In this document: one piece after another, positions 50,795 to 60,715 of the stretch
Layout: every line of letters starts with the position of its first letter
Numbering within the stretch: the stretch's first letter is position 1
DNA from: Costus lasius
Taxonomy: Eukaryota > Streptophyta > Magnoliopsida > Zingiberales > Costaceae
Direction: 5' to 3'
NCBI GenBank assembly: GCA_027563935.2
Contig: JANVAS020000239.1
Location: forward strand, 868,001-932,000
DNA: 64,000 nucleotides
Made by a program: the position numbers and the translations under genes
Notes under the pieces: model-generated
Database searches by the model: none
Told to the model about the DNA's origin: nothing
What the model saw: the letters and a program-made list of their open reading frames with translations, nothing else

Positions 50795-50804
50795 CTATTT
50801 TTAG
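50795..50804 (+). promoter_or_regulatory. Candidate core promoter box of the A LTR
   Basis: CTATTTTTAG, conserved in every A LTR as CTATTTTTRG, about 300 bp before the splice donor, close to where family B has its TATA box. In A5 it lies inside the dyad GGTTACT...AGTAACC. TTTATATC at 50331-50338 is an alternative TATA-like box. Neither is proven. Confidence 0.35.
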
Positions 50805-51097
50805 TAACCATGATCTCCATGTCGAGTGGGGGCTCATCCGAAATAGAGTATTCTCTATTTTCGCCAATTCACTTATTCCTCTCGAAAGTTTTTTCCTCTC
50901 GACTTGGTGTGCGGCGACGCTTGAAGGTTGAGGAGGATTCGGCCAAGGAGAAAGACATCTCTTTTCCCTTCACTCGACAAGGACCTCTTGGAACCTTGCT
51001 AGCACAAGGAGCACCAAGAGAGATAGCAACATCATCTTGTGTGTGACGACAAGGAGAAGATCTACTTTGATCTTTGCTTCCAAGGAAACATCTTTCC

Positions 51098-51112
51098 ATG
51101 GCGATGGTATGA
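51098..51112 (+). promoter_or_regulatory. LTR start codon plus 5' splice-site motif
   Basis: ATGGCGATG followed by GTATGA. The ATG at 51098 has the plant-preferred CCATGGC context. Splicing at 51106/51107 to 53058/53059 would put it in frame with gag (9 + 21 bases before the gag ATG). Without splicing the frame reads GTA TGA and stops. The motif is kept in all A LTRs that reach this point. Confidence 0.6.
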
Positions 51113-51263
51113 ATGTTTTCTTATTGTTATCAAGTTGATCTTTTGCATGCGTATCGATCTTATAACCCTAATTCCGCAAGAGAATAATTTTTATGCGCCA
51201 TATGCTCTAAGGGTTATGCTCCCCCATGAAGGGGACCCCCCTTATTTAAGGGGTTCTTTCAAC

Positions 51264-51275
51264 TGGTATCAGAGC
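51264..51275 (+). other. A5 primer-binding site
   Basis: TGGTATCAGAGC, two bases after the LTR end; complementary to the 3' end of plant initiator-Met tRNA. It lies inside the predicted intron, so only unspliced RNA keeps it. Confidence 0.88.
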
Positions 51276-52188
51276 AGGTTGAATGCATGTTATCTTGATT
51301 GCTTGATGATTTGCGTGATCCATATATGCGAATGTATGCTTAGATCTTCAACATGCGAAAGTTACATGATGAAAATCTTGTCTATATGTTTATCTTGCGC
51401 ATGTTAGTTGGCGCTTCTAAGTTGTAGTTTTCTTTTCAAAACTTATACACTTGCGCGACTAATGCTAGATCTAAAGACCTTACTGTAAACCCTTAGACGG
51501 GTTACTGGGGTTGATGTCACCCCCTAGGTTAGATCCAATCATGTCTGATCAGATCATCTGACAGCCTGAAAGGGTCGACCAGATAGCACCTTGGCGCAAG
51601 CCTATGGTGGCTATAGGTCGACTGCAGACAGGTGTGTAGCGATGTCTGATTGAGACGATTAATGAACGCACCTGAGTTAGGCCCGGGGTCACTCCCGTTT
51701 GCCAGACCTCAGTGTGGTCGTTCAGCCCTAGCGCATGCATAGTTGACCTTTTGGTCGACTCGAGTCAGTTAGGACTTGGTGCATGCAAGGGCAGTGGATC
51801 TGACTAGGTTGGATGAGTGGATCCCTAGTAATGGACCGTTGTAAGGTTGTAGGGCAAATAAGGAAAAATTAAAATTGATCCCATGGGGTTTTCGAAAATT
51901 TTAATTTTTATCATGGATCACATGTTTGCTGATTTGATAAATATGTTTGTCTATTTAGTCATATGTGGGCTGCCCATATTAATTGTGTGCTGTGCTGGGG
52001 CCTGCGTGCCTGTATTAAAATTGTAAATTAATTATTGTGATCTGCGAATCACTGGGTTTTAATTTATAAATGTAAGTGACCTGCGTGTCACTCTTGTCTA
52101 GATAGTTAAATTTGTAATTTAATTAGACAAGAGCACTGAGCACACTTGGCACAGGCGCATGCAGCAATGGCTGGACCAGGTGGGAGGT

Positions 52189-52205
52189 CTAGGGTTCGAC
52201 CCTAG
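52189..52205 (+). other. T-arm-like hairpin in the A5 leader
   Basis: CTAGGG-TTCGA-CCCTAG. Stem kept in most A copies, with C-G replacing T-A in A1. GGTTCGA resembles a Pol III B box, but there is no surrounding tRNA fold. Confidence 0.45.
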
Positions 52206-52545
52206 GACCTGGCGCATTTCCTGGTGGGCGCACCAGAGCTGCAGATGGCGCTTGGGTCCAGGTTTGGGCCAAATGAGCAGCAAAAGACCCATGAAAAGCA
52301 AGTGCAGTCTTAAGTTAGGTTAAGGTCTTCTAGGGCTATGGGCTTTTACCACATATGACACATGCTTTCTTTTATTGCATAAATATTAGAAATGCATGAT
52401 AGATTTATCTTTTGCTATCACCATAGGGATTGAATGATAGTAATAAAGATAAAAGACCGTTAAAATCCAACGCTAAAAATATCAAGCTCGTAAGCCTTCT
52501 GACGCGAAACCTCACTGTTCTGATTATCGTTGGAGCCGTGTTGTA

Positions 52546-52884
52546 CCCACTCAGTGGGCACGTCCATCTATCTTCAGACGGTGCGGGATTACACCTGTGT
52601 GTTACAGAGCAGGGATTTATCCCTTCTCGTTGCTCAGCATAGCACATGGTGGTCCAGGGAGTAGGTCGGGTCAGCTTGACCGTGTAGTCTACATATGTGG
52701 CGCATATGGTAGCACATGGAGGCAGCCGTCTGTTGGGGTCAGAGATTGTGTTGTACCAACTCAGTTGGCACAGTCTGCTGGACTGCCCAGATGAAGGGGA
52801 ATCGCACGGGTTGGCGATCGGCAGGGACTGCCTACCAGAAACTAGTGCTTGTACTCTCTGTGCATCTTATCTCGCCTGAGCGGG
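52546..52884 (+). other. A5 leader three-hairpin block
   Basis: Stem-loops CCCAC-TCA-GTGGG (52546-52558), CCAAC-TCA-GTTGG (52756-52768, enclosed by a longer TTGTG/CACAG pairing) and CTCGC-CTGA-GCGGG (52871-52884), followed by CAC, CAC and ACGC. Same order as in B with paired base changes. Conserved in A1, A2, A3 and A6; A4 lacks the middle one. Confidence 0.55.
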
Positions 52885-53079
52885 ACGCGGAGACCAAGTA
52901 TGAAATCTGGATCCCATCTCACTAAAAGAGTTCTACTCTTTCGGGCTGTTTTGCTGGATTTTTCACGCCTGATAAAATAGTGAGAAAAAGAATCTTTCTT
53001 AAGTCCTGATTGATTCTTATACATTGATACTGACCTTGCTGTTCTTGCATTGTTGTAGATACCTGCAGCAACGAACACC

Positions 53080-56000
53080 ATGAACTTCAATGTGCGATCC
53101 CTACTGGAAAGGGAGAAGTTTGCTGGGCCGAACTTCTCTGACTGGTTTGGACACCTTAAGATCGTTCTTAAGGCAGAGAGGAAACTGTATGTCCTCGAGA
53201 CGGCGATTCCGCCGCAGCCCGCTCCGAACGCCGCAAGGGCGGTTCGGGAAGCCTATGAAAAGCACGTCAATGATAGCATTGATGTCGCTTGCCTGATGCT
53301 AGCGTCTATGACGCCACCGCTGCAGCGTCAGCATGAGGATATGTCTGCTATAGACATGATAGCGAACCTCAAGATGCTGTATGCTGCACAGGCGAGGACT
53401 GAGCGCTATAATTTGACAAAGCTCTTCTTTCAGAGCAAACTGGCTGAAGGGAGCCCAGTGGGAGCTCACGTGCTCAAGATGATTGGGCACAAGGAGGCTC
53501 TAGAGAAACTGGGGCATACCATCAACCAGGAGCTTGCTGTGGACATTATTCTACAGTCTCTCCCGCCTTCATTCGACGCGTTCATTATTAATTTTAATAT
53601 GAACAAAATCGATTGTACTCCGGCAGAGCTGCTGAATATGCTCTTGACCACTGAGGAGACTCTGAAGGGTAAGCCTTCAACCTCTGTCTTGATGGTTCCT
53701 TCAAGGAACAAGAAGAAGGGGAAGAAGGGCAAGGCCCCGGTCAAGAATTACAGCAAGGCTCTGAAGCAAAAGGTGAAGCGGTCCAAGGAATACAGGTGTT
53801 TCCACTGTGGCCAGCTGGGTCACTGGAAACAGGACTGTAAAGCGCTCCAAGGAGATAAGAGGGGAAGCTTTGCTTCTGGCTCAGGTATATTCGTGACTGA
53901 GGTCATGTTTTCTTCTTCTGTATCATGGGTGTTGGACACTGCATGTGGAGTTCACATTTGTTCAAATGTACAGGAACTCAAGAGAAGAAGGCAGGTGGGA
54001 CAGCATGAGGTGGACCTACGCGTTGGAAACGGGGCACGGGTTGCTGCTGTTGCTGTAGGAGACTACTTTATTTCTTTACCATCTGGACTTGTATTGGAAC
54101 TGAACAGTTGTTACTTTGTTCCCAGTATAACTAAAAATATTATCTCCATTCCTGCTCTTGTCAGGAAGGGATTTTCCTTTGAATGCAATATTTCAAAGTG
54201 TGTTTTATCATTTGATAATATTGTTTATGCAACTGGTTCAATTAATAATGGGTTATTCATGTTGGACATGGAAAGTTCCATACATAATGTTGATATTAAG
54301 AAAGCCAAGTATGCTGATGACAGCACCTTGCTATGGCATAGTCGTTTAGGCCATATAAACGAGAAACGCATTAAGCGGTTGCATGATCATGGACTGCTGG
54401 GATCATTCTCCTATAAGGAGATTGATACATGCAAAGCTTGTTTGATGGGTAAAATGACGAAGTCTCCTTTTCCTCACAAAGGTCAAAGGGCTTCAGGTTT
54501 ACTTGACCTTATACACAGCGATGTGTGTGGGCCTTTTAGTAAACATGCCAGAGGTGGCTATCAGTACTTCATTACCTTTACTGATGATTTCAGTAGATAT
54601 GGGTATGTCTATCTGATGAGACATAAAAGTGAATCTTTTGACAAGTTCAAAGAGTTTAAGAATGAAGTACAAAATCAGCTAGGCCGTAATATCAAGGCAC
54701 TTCGCTCAGATCGAGGTGGTGAATACCTAAGTCATGCATTTACTGACTATCTAAAAGAGTGTGGGATTATCTCACAGCTCACTCCGCCTGGAACACCGCA
54801 ATGGAATGGTGTGTCCGAAAGGAGAAATAGAACATTACTAGATATGGTTCGTTCTATGATGAGTCAGGCTACTCTTCCATACTCCTTTTGGGGTTTTGCA
54901 CTGGAAACAGCTGCAAAGGTACTAAACCGAGTGCCATCCAAGGCAGTTTCAAAGACGCCATATGAGTTATGGTATGGGAAACAGCGAAGCTTGACATTTA
55001 TCAGGATCTGGGGCTGCGAGGCTTATGTCAAAAAGCTCGCCTCTGGGAAACTAGAGAGCAGATCTGACAAATGTATCTTTGTCGGTTACCCTAAGGAAAC
55101 TAAGGGTTATTATTTCTACGACCCCAAAGAGAACAAGGTTTTTGTTGCTCGGACGGCCATATTTCTTGAGAAGGAATTTCTTCTGCAAGAGGCAAGTGGG
55201 AGAGAAATAAAGCTGGATGAGAATCCAGAAGAAGGACAAAGTGACCAAGCACAGTTGGATGAGCCTGAGCCGGTAGAACAGGTTATTGAACAACCTGAGG
55301 CTCAGATATCACGGGAACCGCGAAGATCGGGTAGGATCCGTCGACAGCCTGAGCGCTATGACGGAGTCTACATCATTGATAATGATGAACCCCTTACTTA
55401 TGCGGATGCGGTCAGTGGACCGGAGTCAGCGAGATGGCTTGAAGCTATGCGCGCCGAGATGGACTCCATGTCAGATAACCAAGTTTGGGATTTGGTTGAT
55501 CCGCCTCCGGGAGTTATCCCTATAGGCTGTAAATGGATCTTCAAGAAGAAGATTGACATGGATGGTAACGTGGTTACCTATAAAGGCAGGCTAGTTGCGA
55601 AAGGTTTCAAACAAATCTACGGGATAGATTATGATGAAACTTTCTCACCTGTAGCCATGTTTAAGTCTATTCGGATTCTTTTCGCGATAGCTGCATATTA
55701 TGATTATGAGATTTGGCAGATGGATGTGAAAACAGCTTTCCTTAATGGAAATCTGGATGAGGATGTGTATATGACACAACCAGAAGGTTTCACTAATCCA
55801 GCAGATCGTCATAAGATATGCAAGTTAAAGAAGTCTATTTATGGACTTAAACAAGCATCGAGAAGCTGGAACATTCGTTTTGATGAATCAGTCACTGAAT
55901 TTGGTTTCATCAAGAACGAGGATGACCCGTGTGTATATAAGAGGTTTAGTGGGAGCGTGATTATTTTCCTAGTCCTCTACGTCGATGACATCTTGATCAT

Positions 56001-56961
56001 TGGAAATGACATTCCTGAAATGCATGCTGTTAAAGCATGGCTGAGGAAATGTTTCCAGATGAAAGATCTAGGAGAAGCAGCCTATGTGTTAGGTGTGAAG
56101 ATCTACAGGGGTAGATCTAAGAGGCTTCTCGGGCTGTGCCAGAGTACTTACATCGATAAGGTCCTGGAGAGATTTCGCTTAGAGAATTCTAAGAAAGGAT
56201 ATCTTCCAGTCAGACATGGTCTGAATCTTTCGAAGAGTCAGTGTCCACAAACACAGACTGAGAAAGATGAAATGAACAATACGCCTTATGCTTCGGCTAT
56301 TGGTTCTATAATGTATGCGATGTTGTGTACTCGCCCAGACGTCGCTTACGGGTTAAGCGTGACCAGTCGTTACCAGAGTAATCCAGGTTTGGCGCACTGG
56401 ATTGCAGTCAAGAACATCCTAAAATATCTGCGGAGGACCAAAGATATGTTCTTGATATATGGTGGTCAGGAAGAACTCAGTATTGAAGGATATACTGACG
56501 CTTCGTTCCAGTCTGACCAGGATGATTTTCGATCGCAATCAGGCTATGTTTTTAGCTTGAATGGAGGTGCAGTGGTGTGGAAAAGTTTCAAACAGTCAAC
56601 TGTTGCTGATTCCACAACAGAAGCCGAGTATGTCGCAGCCTCGGAAGCATCCAAGGAGGCAGTGTGGATTCGTAAGTTCGTGAGAGAACTTGGTGTTGTT
56701 CCTTCGTGTGCAGATCCTTTGGTTATCTTTTGTGATAACACTGGAGCAATCGCACAAGCAAAGGAACCACGGTCGCACCAGAAGTCCAAGCACATACAGA
56801 GATGGTTTCATTTGATCAGGGAGATCATTGATCGTGGCGAGATCAAAGTATGCAAGGTTCATACAGACGACAATCTGGCAGACCCGCTTACCAAGCCTCT
56901 GGCGCAGCAGAAGCATGAGAAGCACTGTAATAATATGGGTTTGAAGTTTTTCAACCATTAG
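53080..56961 (+). CDS. A5 Gag-Pol polyprotein (1,293 aa), intact
   Basis: Copia polyprotein in one frame; it would be cut by its own protease into Gag, protease, integrase, RT and RNase H and act in cytoplasmic virus-like particles and then the nucleus. Gag covers about 1-235, a basic lysine stretch about 215-235, and the CCHC knuckle Cys240-Cys253. Protease Asp is at 286 (DTACG rather than the commoner DSGA). Integrase zinc ligands are His420, His425, Cys451 and Cys454, and the DD35E core is Asp481, Asp544, Glu580. RT YVDD has Asp969-Asp970. RNase H acidic residues include Asp1140 and Glu1183. No stop or frameshift. The ATG at 53080 is the first in this exon, but the frame is open upstream to the acceptor, so translation may begin at 51098 after splicing. 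Confidence 0.97.
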   Translation: MNFNVRSLLEREKFAGPNFSDWFGHLKIVLKAERKLYVLETAIPPQPAPNAARAVREAYEKHVNDSIDVACLMLASMTPPLQRQHEDMSAIDMIANLKMLYAAQARTERYNLTKLFFQSKLAEGSPVGAHVLKMIGHKEALEKLGHTINQELAVDIILQSLPPSFDAFIINFNMNKIDCTPAELLNMLLTTEETLKGKPSTSVLMVPSRNKKKGKKGKAPVKNYSKALKQKVKRSKEYRCFHCGQLGHWKQDCKALQGDKRGSFASGSGIFVTEVMFSSSVSWVLDTACGVHICSNVQELKRRRQVGQHEVDLRVGNGARVAAVAVGDYFISLPSGLVLELNSCYFVPSITKNIISIPALVRKGFSFECNISKCVLSFDNIVYATGSINNGLFMLDMESSIHNVDIKKAKYADDSTLLWHSRLGHINEKRIKRLHDHGLLGSFSYKEIDTCKACLMGKMTKSPFPHKGQRASGLLDLIHSDVCGPFSKHARGGYQYFITFTDDFSRYGYVYLMRHKSESFDKFKEFKNEVQNQLGRNIKALRSDRGGEYLSHAFTDYLKECGIISQLTPPGTPQWNGVSERRNRTLLDMVRSMMSQATLPYSFWGFALETAAKVLNRVPSKAVSKTPYELWYGKQRSLTFIRIWGCEAYVKKLASGKLESRSDKCIFVGYPKETKGYYFYDPKENKVFVARTAIFLEKEFLLQEASGREIKLDENPEEGQSDQAQLDEPEPVEQVIEQPEAQISREPRRSGRIRRQPERYDGVYIIDNDEPLTYADAVSGPESARWLEAMRAEMDSMSDNQVWDLVDPPPGVIPIGCKWIFKKKIDMDGNVVTYKGRLVAKGFKQIYGIDYDETFSPVAMFKSIRILFAIAAYYDYEIWQMDVKTAFLNGNLDEDVYMTQPEGFTNPADRHKICKLKKSIYGLKQASRSWNIRFDESVTEFGFIKNEDDPCVYKRFSGSVIIFLVLYVDDILIIGNDIPEMHAVKAWLRKCFQMKDLGEAAYVLGVKIYRGRSKRLLGLCQSTYIDKVLERFRLENSKKGYLPVRHGLNLSKSQCPQTQTEKDEMNNTPYASAIGSIMYAMLCTRPDVAYGLSVTSRYQSNPGLAHWIAVKNILKYLRRTKDMFLIYGGQEELSIEGYTDASFQSDQDDFRSQSGYVFSLNGGAVVWKSFKQSTVADSTTEAEYVAASEASKEAVWIRKFVRELGVVPSCADPLVIFCDNTGAIAQAKEPRSHQKSKHIQRWFHLIREIIDRGEIKVCKVHTDDNLADPLTKPLAQQKHEKHCNNMGLKFFNH

Positions 56962-56970
56962 ATTAAGTGC

Positions 56971-56981
56971 AAGTGGGAGAT
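56971..56981 (+). other. A5 polypurine tract
   Basis: AAGTGGGAGAT, ten bases after the gag-pol stop and directly before the 3' LTR. Confidence 0.88.
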
Positions 56982-58684
56982 TGTTGGGGTATGCCCTTAA
57001 GGCTAATGTTTGAGGCCTGTGGGAATGTAACAAGTATCATGTAATAAACTATTATGTTTATAAAGGCATGGTTGTTATTCAGTTAGTTACATTGTCTGCT
57101 GCAATATATGTTCTTCTGAATAATGTCTCAAAGCTGTTCAGCTGGGCTGACATGCTGTTATGTCCTTAGTCGATGTATCTTGGTGAACATGAGACAACCT
57201 TGATATGGTTAAGACTAATATGTGTTCTGATCTTATAGGATGCTTCGAGCATGGAATAAGATGTAGACTCATGGGTACATGGGATGTACTGGACAGACCC
57301 TACTAGGATGTTCAGTTGTTTGTCACAACGTGAATATTCCTTGTATAAGACAAGTGGCACATTTCCTCTGACTTGAGATCACTTGTGTTTTCTAAATGAT
57401 GATTGTCATTATTTTGAGTTAGTTCAATATCATTTGAAACATAATGATTATAGACTATCTTGGATGGTGAGCTTGAGTCAGGTTAGGGCACTAGTGATAG
57501 ACATAGGATTGCCGTCTCCTTGTTTAAGGAGTGTGATGTTCTAAAGGGGCCCCCTGGATGAGATGATTGAGAGAGTGTATGGCCATACCCAGGTGACAGT
57601 GTTCATCTGATCTAATCATGCTCATCATATTGGAGTTACAAGTTTGACAGACTTGTCCAATAAGAACATCCAGTGGCAAAGGAAATATGTATGCTTTGTG
57701 AAATGATTCACACTTGTGCTATGGTTTGGGTGTAGTCTTGGAAGACTCTTTCCTTTATATCGGGAGACAGTGATGTGTTGCTAGATACCCCTCACTGATC
57801 GTGATAATGTGAATTATCGTTACCGACATTTAAAGGAAACCCTTAGGGTCGCACAATTTGATGATATGGCTTACTTAAGTCAGATCGTGTGGACTGAATT
57901 GTTTGGGTTCAGTTTTAAGGGATTTAATCTCTGATTGTAAGTGAGATCTGGTCTGATCATGTTTGATTGATTAGGGCTTGAGATCGGTAAGCTTCGATTG
58001 AGAGAATGGATGCCAGATCGGTCAGATCAGGGGCATTAAAGAGATCGACGGTTAGATCTAAAGCCTTAGGGTTTATTTGATCTAGGCCTTGTCGCTTGGC
58101 TTGGTTGGTTCTTAAACCGAACCAATTGAACCAGCTCACTAAAAGAGCGCTTGGTTCATAGGGAGAGGAGTGGGCGACGAGTTCACATAGCGTGAACGTT
58201 GGGATGAGGAGAGGTTACTATTTTTAGTAACCATGATCTCCATGTCGAGTGGGGGCTCATCCGAAATAGAGTATTCTCTATTTTCGCCAATTCACTTATT
58301 CCTCTCGAAAGTTTTTTCCTCTCGACTTGGTGTGCGGCGACGCTTGAAGGTTGAGGAGGATTCGGCCAAGGAGAAAGACATCTCTTTTCCCTTCACTCGA
58401 CAAGGACCTCTTGGAACCTTGCTAGCACAAGGAGCACCAAGAGAGATAGCAACATCATCTTGTGTGTGACGACAAGGAGAAGATCTACTTTGATCTTTGC
58501 TTCCAAGGAAACATCTTTCCATGGCGATGGTATGAATGTTTTCTTATTGTTATCAAGTTGATCTTTTGCATGCGTATCGATCTTATAACCCTAATTCCGC
58601 AAGAGAATAATTTTTATGCGCCATATGCTCTAAGGGTTATGCTCCCCCATGAAGGGGACCCCCCTTATTTAAGGGGTTCTTTCA
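56982..58684 (+). repeat. A5 3' LTR
   Basis: 1,703 bp, apparently identical to 49559-51261. Followed by the GATTT duplication. Confidence 0.96.
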
Positions 58685-58877
58685 GATTTGGAGGAGAGCT
58701 CTCTTGTTCTCTTGCTTCCAAGGCGCCTTCCATTATATGGCTTCGGTATGAGTTCATTTCATGTTTTAAAGTTGATCATAATCCATGTTATGCGATATTG
58801 AAAGCCCTACATTCCGCTAGAATTTTATTGCGCCTTCTATTAGGGTTTTCGCCCCCCCTTGTCTAGGGGACCTTTCA
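58685..58877 (+). repeat. A6 5' LTR, right part
   Basis: Resumes after A5 and ends TTTCA. Contains the A6 LTR start codon (58737) and donor GTATGA (58746), so A5 now separates the A6 promoter region from its start codon. Confidence 0.94.
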
Positions 58878-58879
58878 AT

Positions 58880-58891
58880 TGGTATCAGAGC
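58880..58891 (+). other. A6 primer-binding site
   Basis: TGGTATCAGAGC, two bases after the LTR end. Confidence 0.88.
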
Positions 58892-60715
58892 CGAGGTTTT
58901 CATGCATGTTTTATGATTGCTTGAAAATGATTGTGATCCATGTTTTGCGCAAATTCATAGATCTATAGTTACATGCTTCATGTTGGCGAAAATGCATGCT
59001 AGTAATAGATATGATTTTCTCCTTGGCGCATGTTAAGTTGGCGCATATATTATGTTGTAGTTTTTCTTAAAACTTAAACACTTGCGCGTATACCACTAGA
59101 TCTAAGGCCTTACATTAAATCCTTAGACGGGTTATTAGGGTTGAAGTCAACCCCTAGGTTAGATCCAAAAGTCTGACCAGATCATCTGACAGCCTTGACG
59201 GGTTGACCAGGTAGCACCTGTGCGCAAGCACGTGGTGGCTACAGGTCGACTGCAGACAGGCGTGTAGCGATGTCTGATTGAGACAACTAGTGAACACACA
59301 TGAGTTAGGCCCGGGGTCACACCCGCTTGCCAGACCTCATTGTGGTTGTTCAGCCCTGGCGCATGCATTGTTGACCTTATGGTCGACTCAAGTCAGTTAG
59401 GACTTGGTGCATGCAAGGGCAGTGGATCTGACTAGGATGGATGAGTGGATCCCTAGTAATGGACCGTTGTAAGGTAGTAGGGCAAATAAGGAAATTAAAA
59501 TTGATGCCTATGGGTTTTCGAAATTTAAATTTTCTTGAGTGGATCACATGTTGATTGATGCCATATGTTTGTCTATTTACTCTTATGTGGGCTGCCCGTT
59601 TTTAATGTGTGCTGTGCTGGGGCCTGCGTGCCTGGGAATTAATTGTAAATTAATTTTTATTTTTGTGATCTGCGAATCACAGTTTAATTAATTTATAATG
59701 TGTAATTGACCTGCGTGTCAATCTTGTCTAGATAGTTAAATTTGTAATTTAATTAGACAAGAGCACAGAGCACACTTGGCAGAAGCGCTTGCAGCAGTGG
59801 CTGGACCAGGTGGGAGGTCTAGGGTTCGACCCTAGGACCTGGCGCAAATTCCTGGTGGGCGCACCAGAGCTGCAGATGGCGCTTGGGCCCAGGTTTGGGT
59901 CAGATGAGCAGCAAAAGCCCTATGAAGAAAAGCAAGTCAAGACTTAAGTTAAATTAAGGTCTTACTAGGGCTATGGGCTTTTACCACATAAGATTCATGC
60001 TTTCTTTTATTATTGTTTAAAATATTAGAATTGCATGATTAGTTTATCTTCTGCTATCACCATAGGAATTGTATGATAGTGAAGAAGATAAAAAGACCGT
60101 TAAAATCCAACGCTAAAATATCAAGCTCGTAAGCCTTCTGACGCGAAACCTCACTGTTCTGATTATCGTTGGAGCCGTGTTGTACCCACTCAGTGGGCAC
60201 GTCCATCTATCTTCAGACGGTGTGGGATTACACCTGTGTGTTACAGAGTAGGGATTTATCCCTTCTCGTTGCTCAGCATAGCACATGGTGGTCCAGGGAG
60301 TAGGTCGGGTCAGCTTGACCATGTAGGCTACATATGTGGCGCATATGGTAGCACATGGAGGTAGCCATCTGTGGGATCAGAGACTGTGTTGTACCAACTC
60401 AGTTGGCACAGTCTGCTGGATTGCCCAGATGAAGGGGAATCGCACGGGTTGGCGATCGGCAGGGACTGCCTACCGGAGATTAGTGCTTGTACTCTCTGTG
60501 CATCTTATCTCGCCTGAGCGGGACGCGGAGACCAAGTATGAAATCCGGATCCCATCTCACTAAAAGAGTGTCTACTCTTTCGGACTGTTTAATGGATTTT
60601 TCAGTCAGATAAAATAGTGAGAAAAAGAATCTTTCTTAAGTCCTGATTGATTCTTAACATTGATACTGACCTTGCTGTTCTTGCATTGTTGTAGATACCT
60701 GCAGCAACGAACACC
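58892..60715 (+). other. A6 5' leader
   Basis: 1.8 kb, uninterrupted. T-arm-like hairpin near 59819-59835; three hairpins at about 60184-60500. Acceptor-like GTTGTAG ends at 60694, 21 bases before the gag ATG. No supported ORF. Confidence 0.75.

Larger units (their letters stand above)
49559..51261 (+). repeat. A5 5' LTR
   Basis: 1,703 bp. Holds the candidate promoter and the spliced start codon described separately. Confidence 0.96.
51276..53079 (+). other. A5 5' leader
   Basis: 1.8 kb, mostly inside the predicted intron 51107-53058. Branch-point-like CTGAC at 53031-53035 is about 24 bases before the acceptor AG (53057-53058). It holds the T-arm-like hairpin 52189-52205 and the three-hairpin block. 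No supported ORF. Confidence 0.75.
49559..58684 (+). mobile_element. A5: complete, apparently pristine family A copia element
   Basis: 9,126 bp. LTRs 49559-51261 and 56982-58684 are both 1,703 bp; landmarks keep an exact 7,423-bp offset and I find no difference by eye. Target duplication GATTT at 49554-49558 and 58685-58689. PBS 51264-51275, leader, an uninterrupted 1,293-aa gag-pol with all catalytic motifs, and PPT 56971-56981. It sits inside the A6 5' LTR and is the best candidate in the window for a recently mobile, autonomous element. Confidence 0.97.

Noticed and set aside
52170..52215. tRNA gene suggested by GGTTCGACCC
   Set aside because: The loop is five bases, there is no acceptor, D or anticodon arm in register and no convincing A box.
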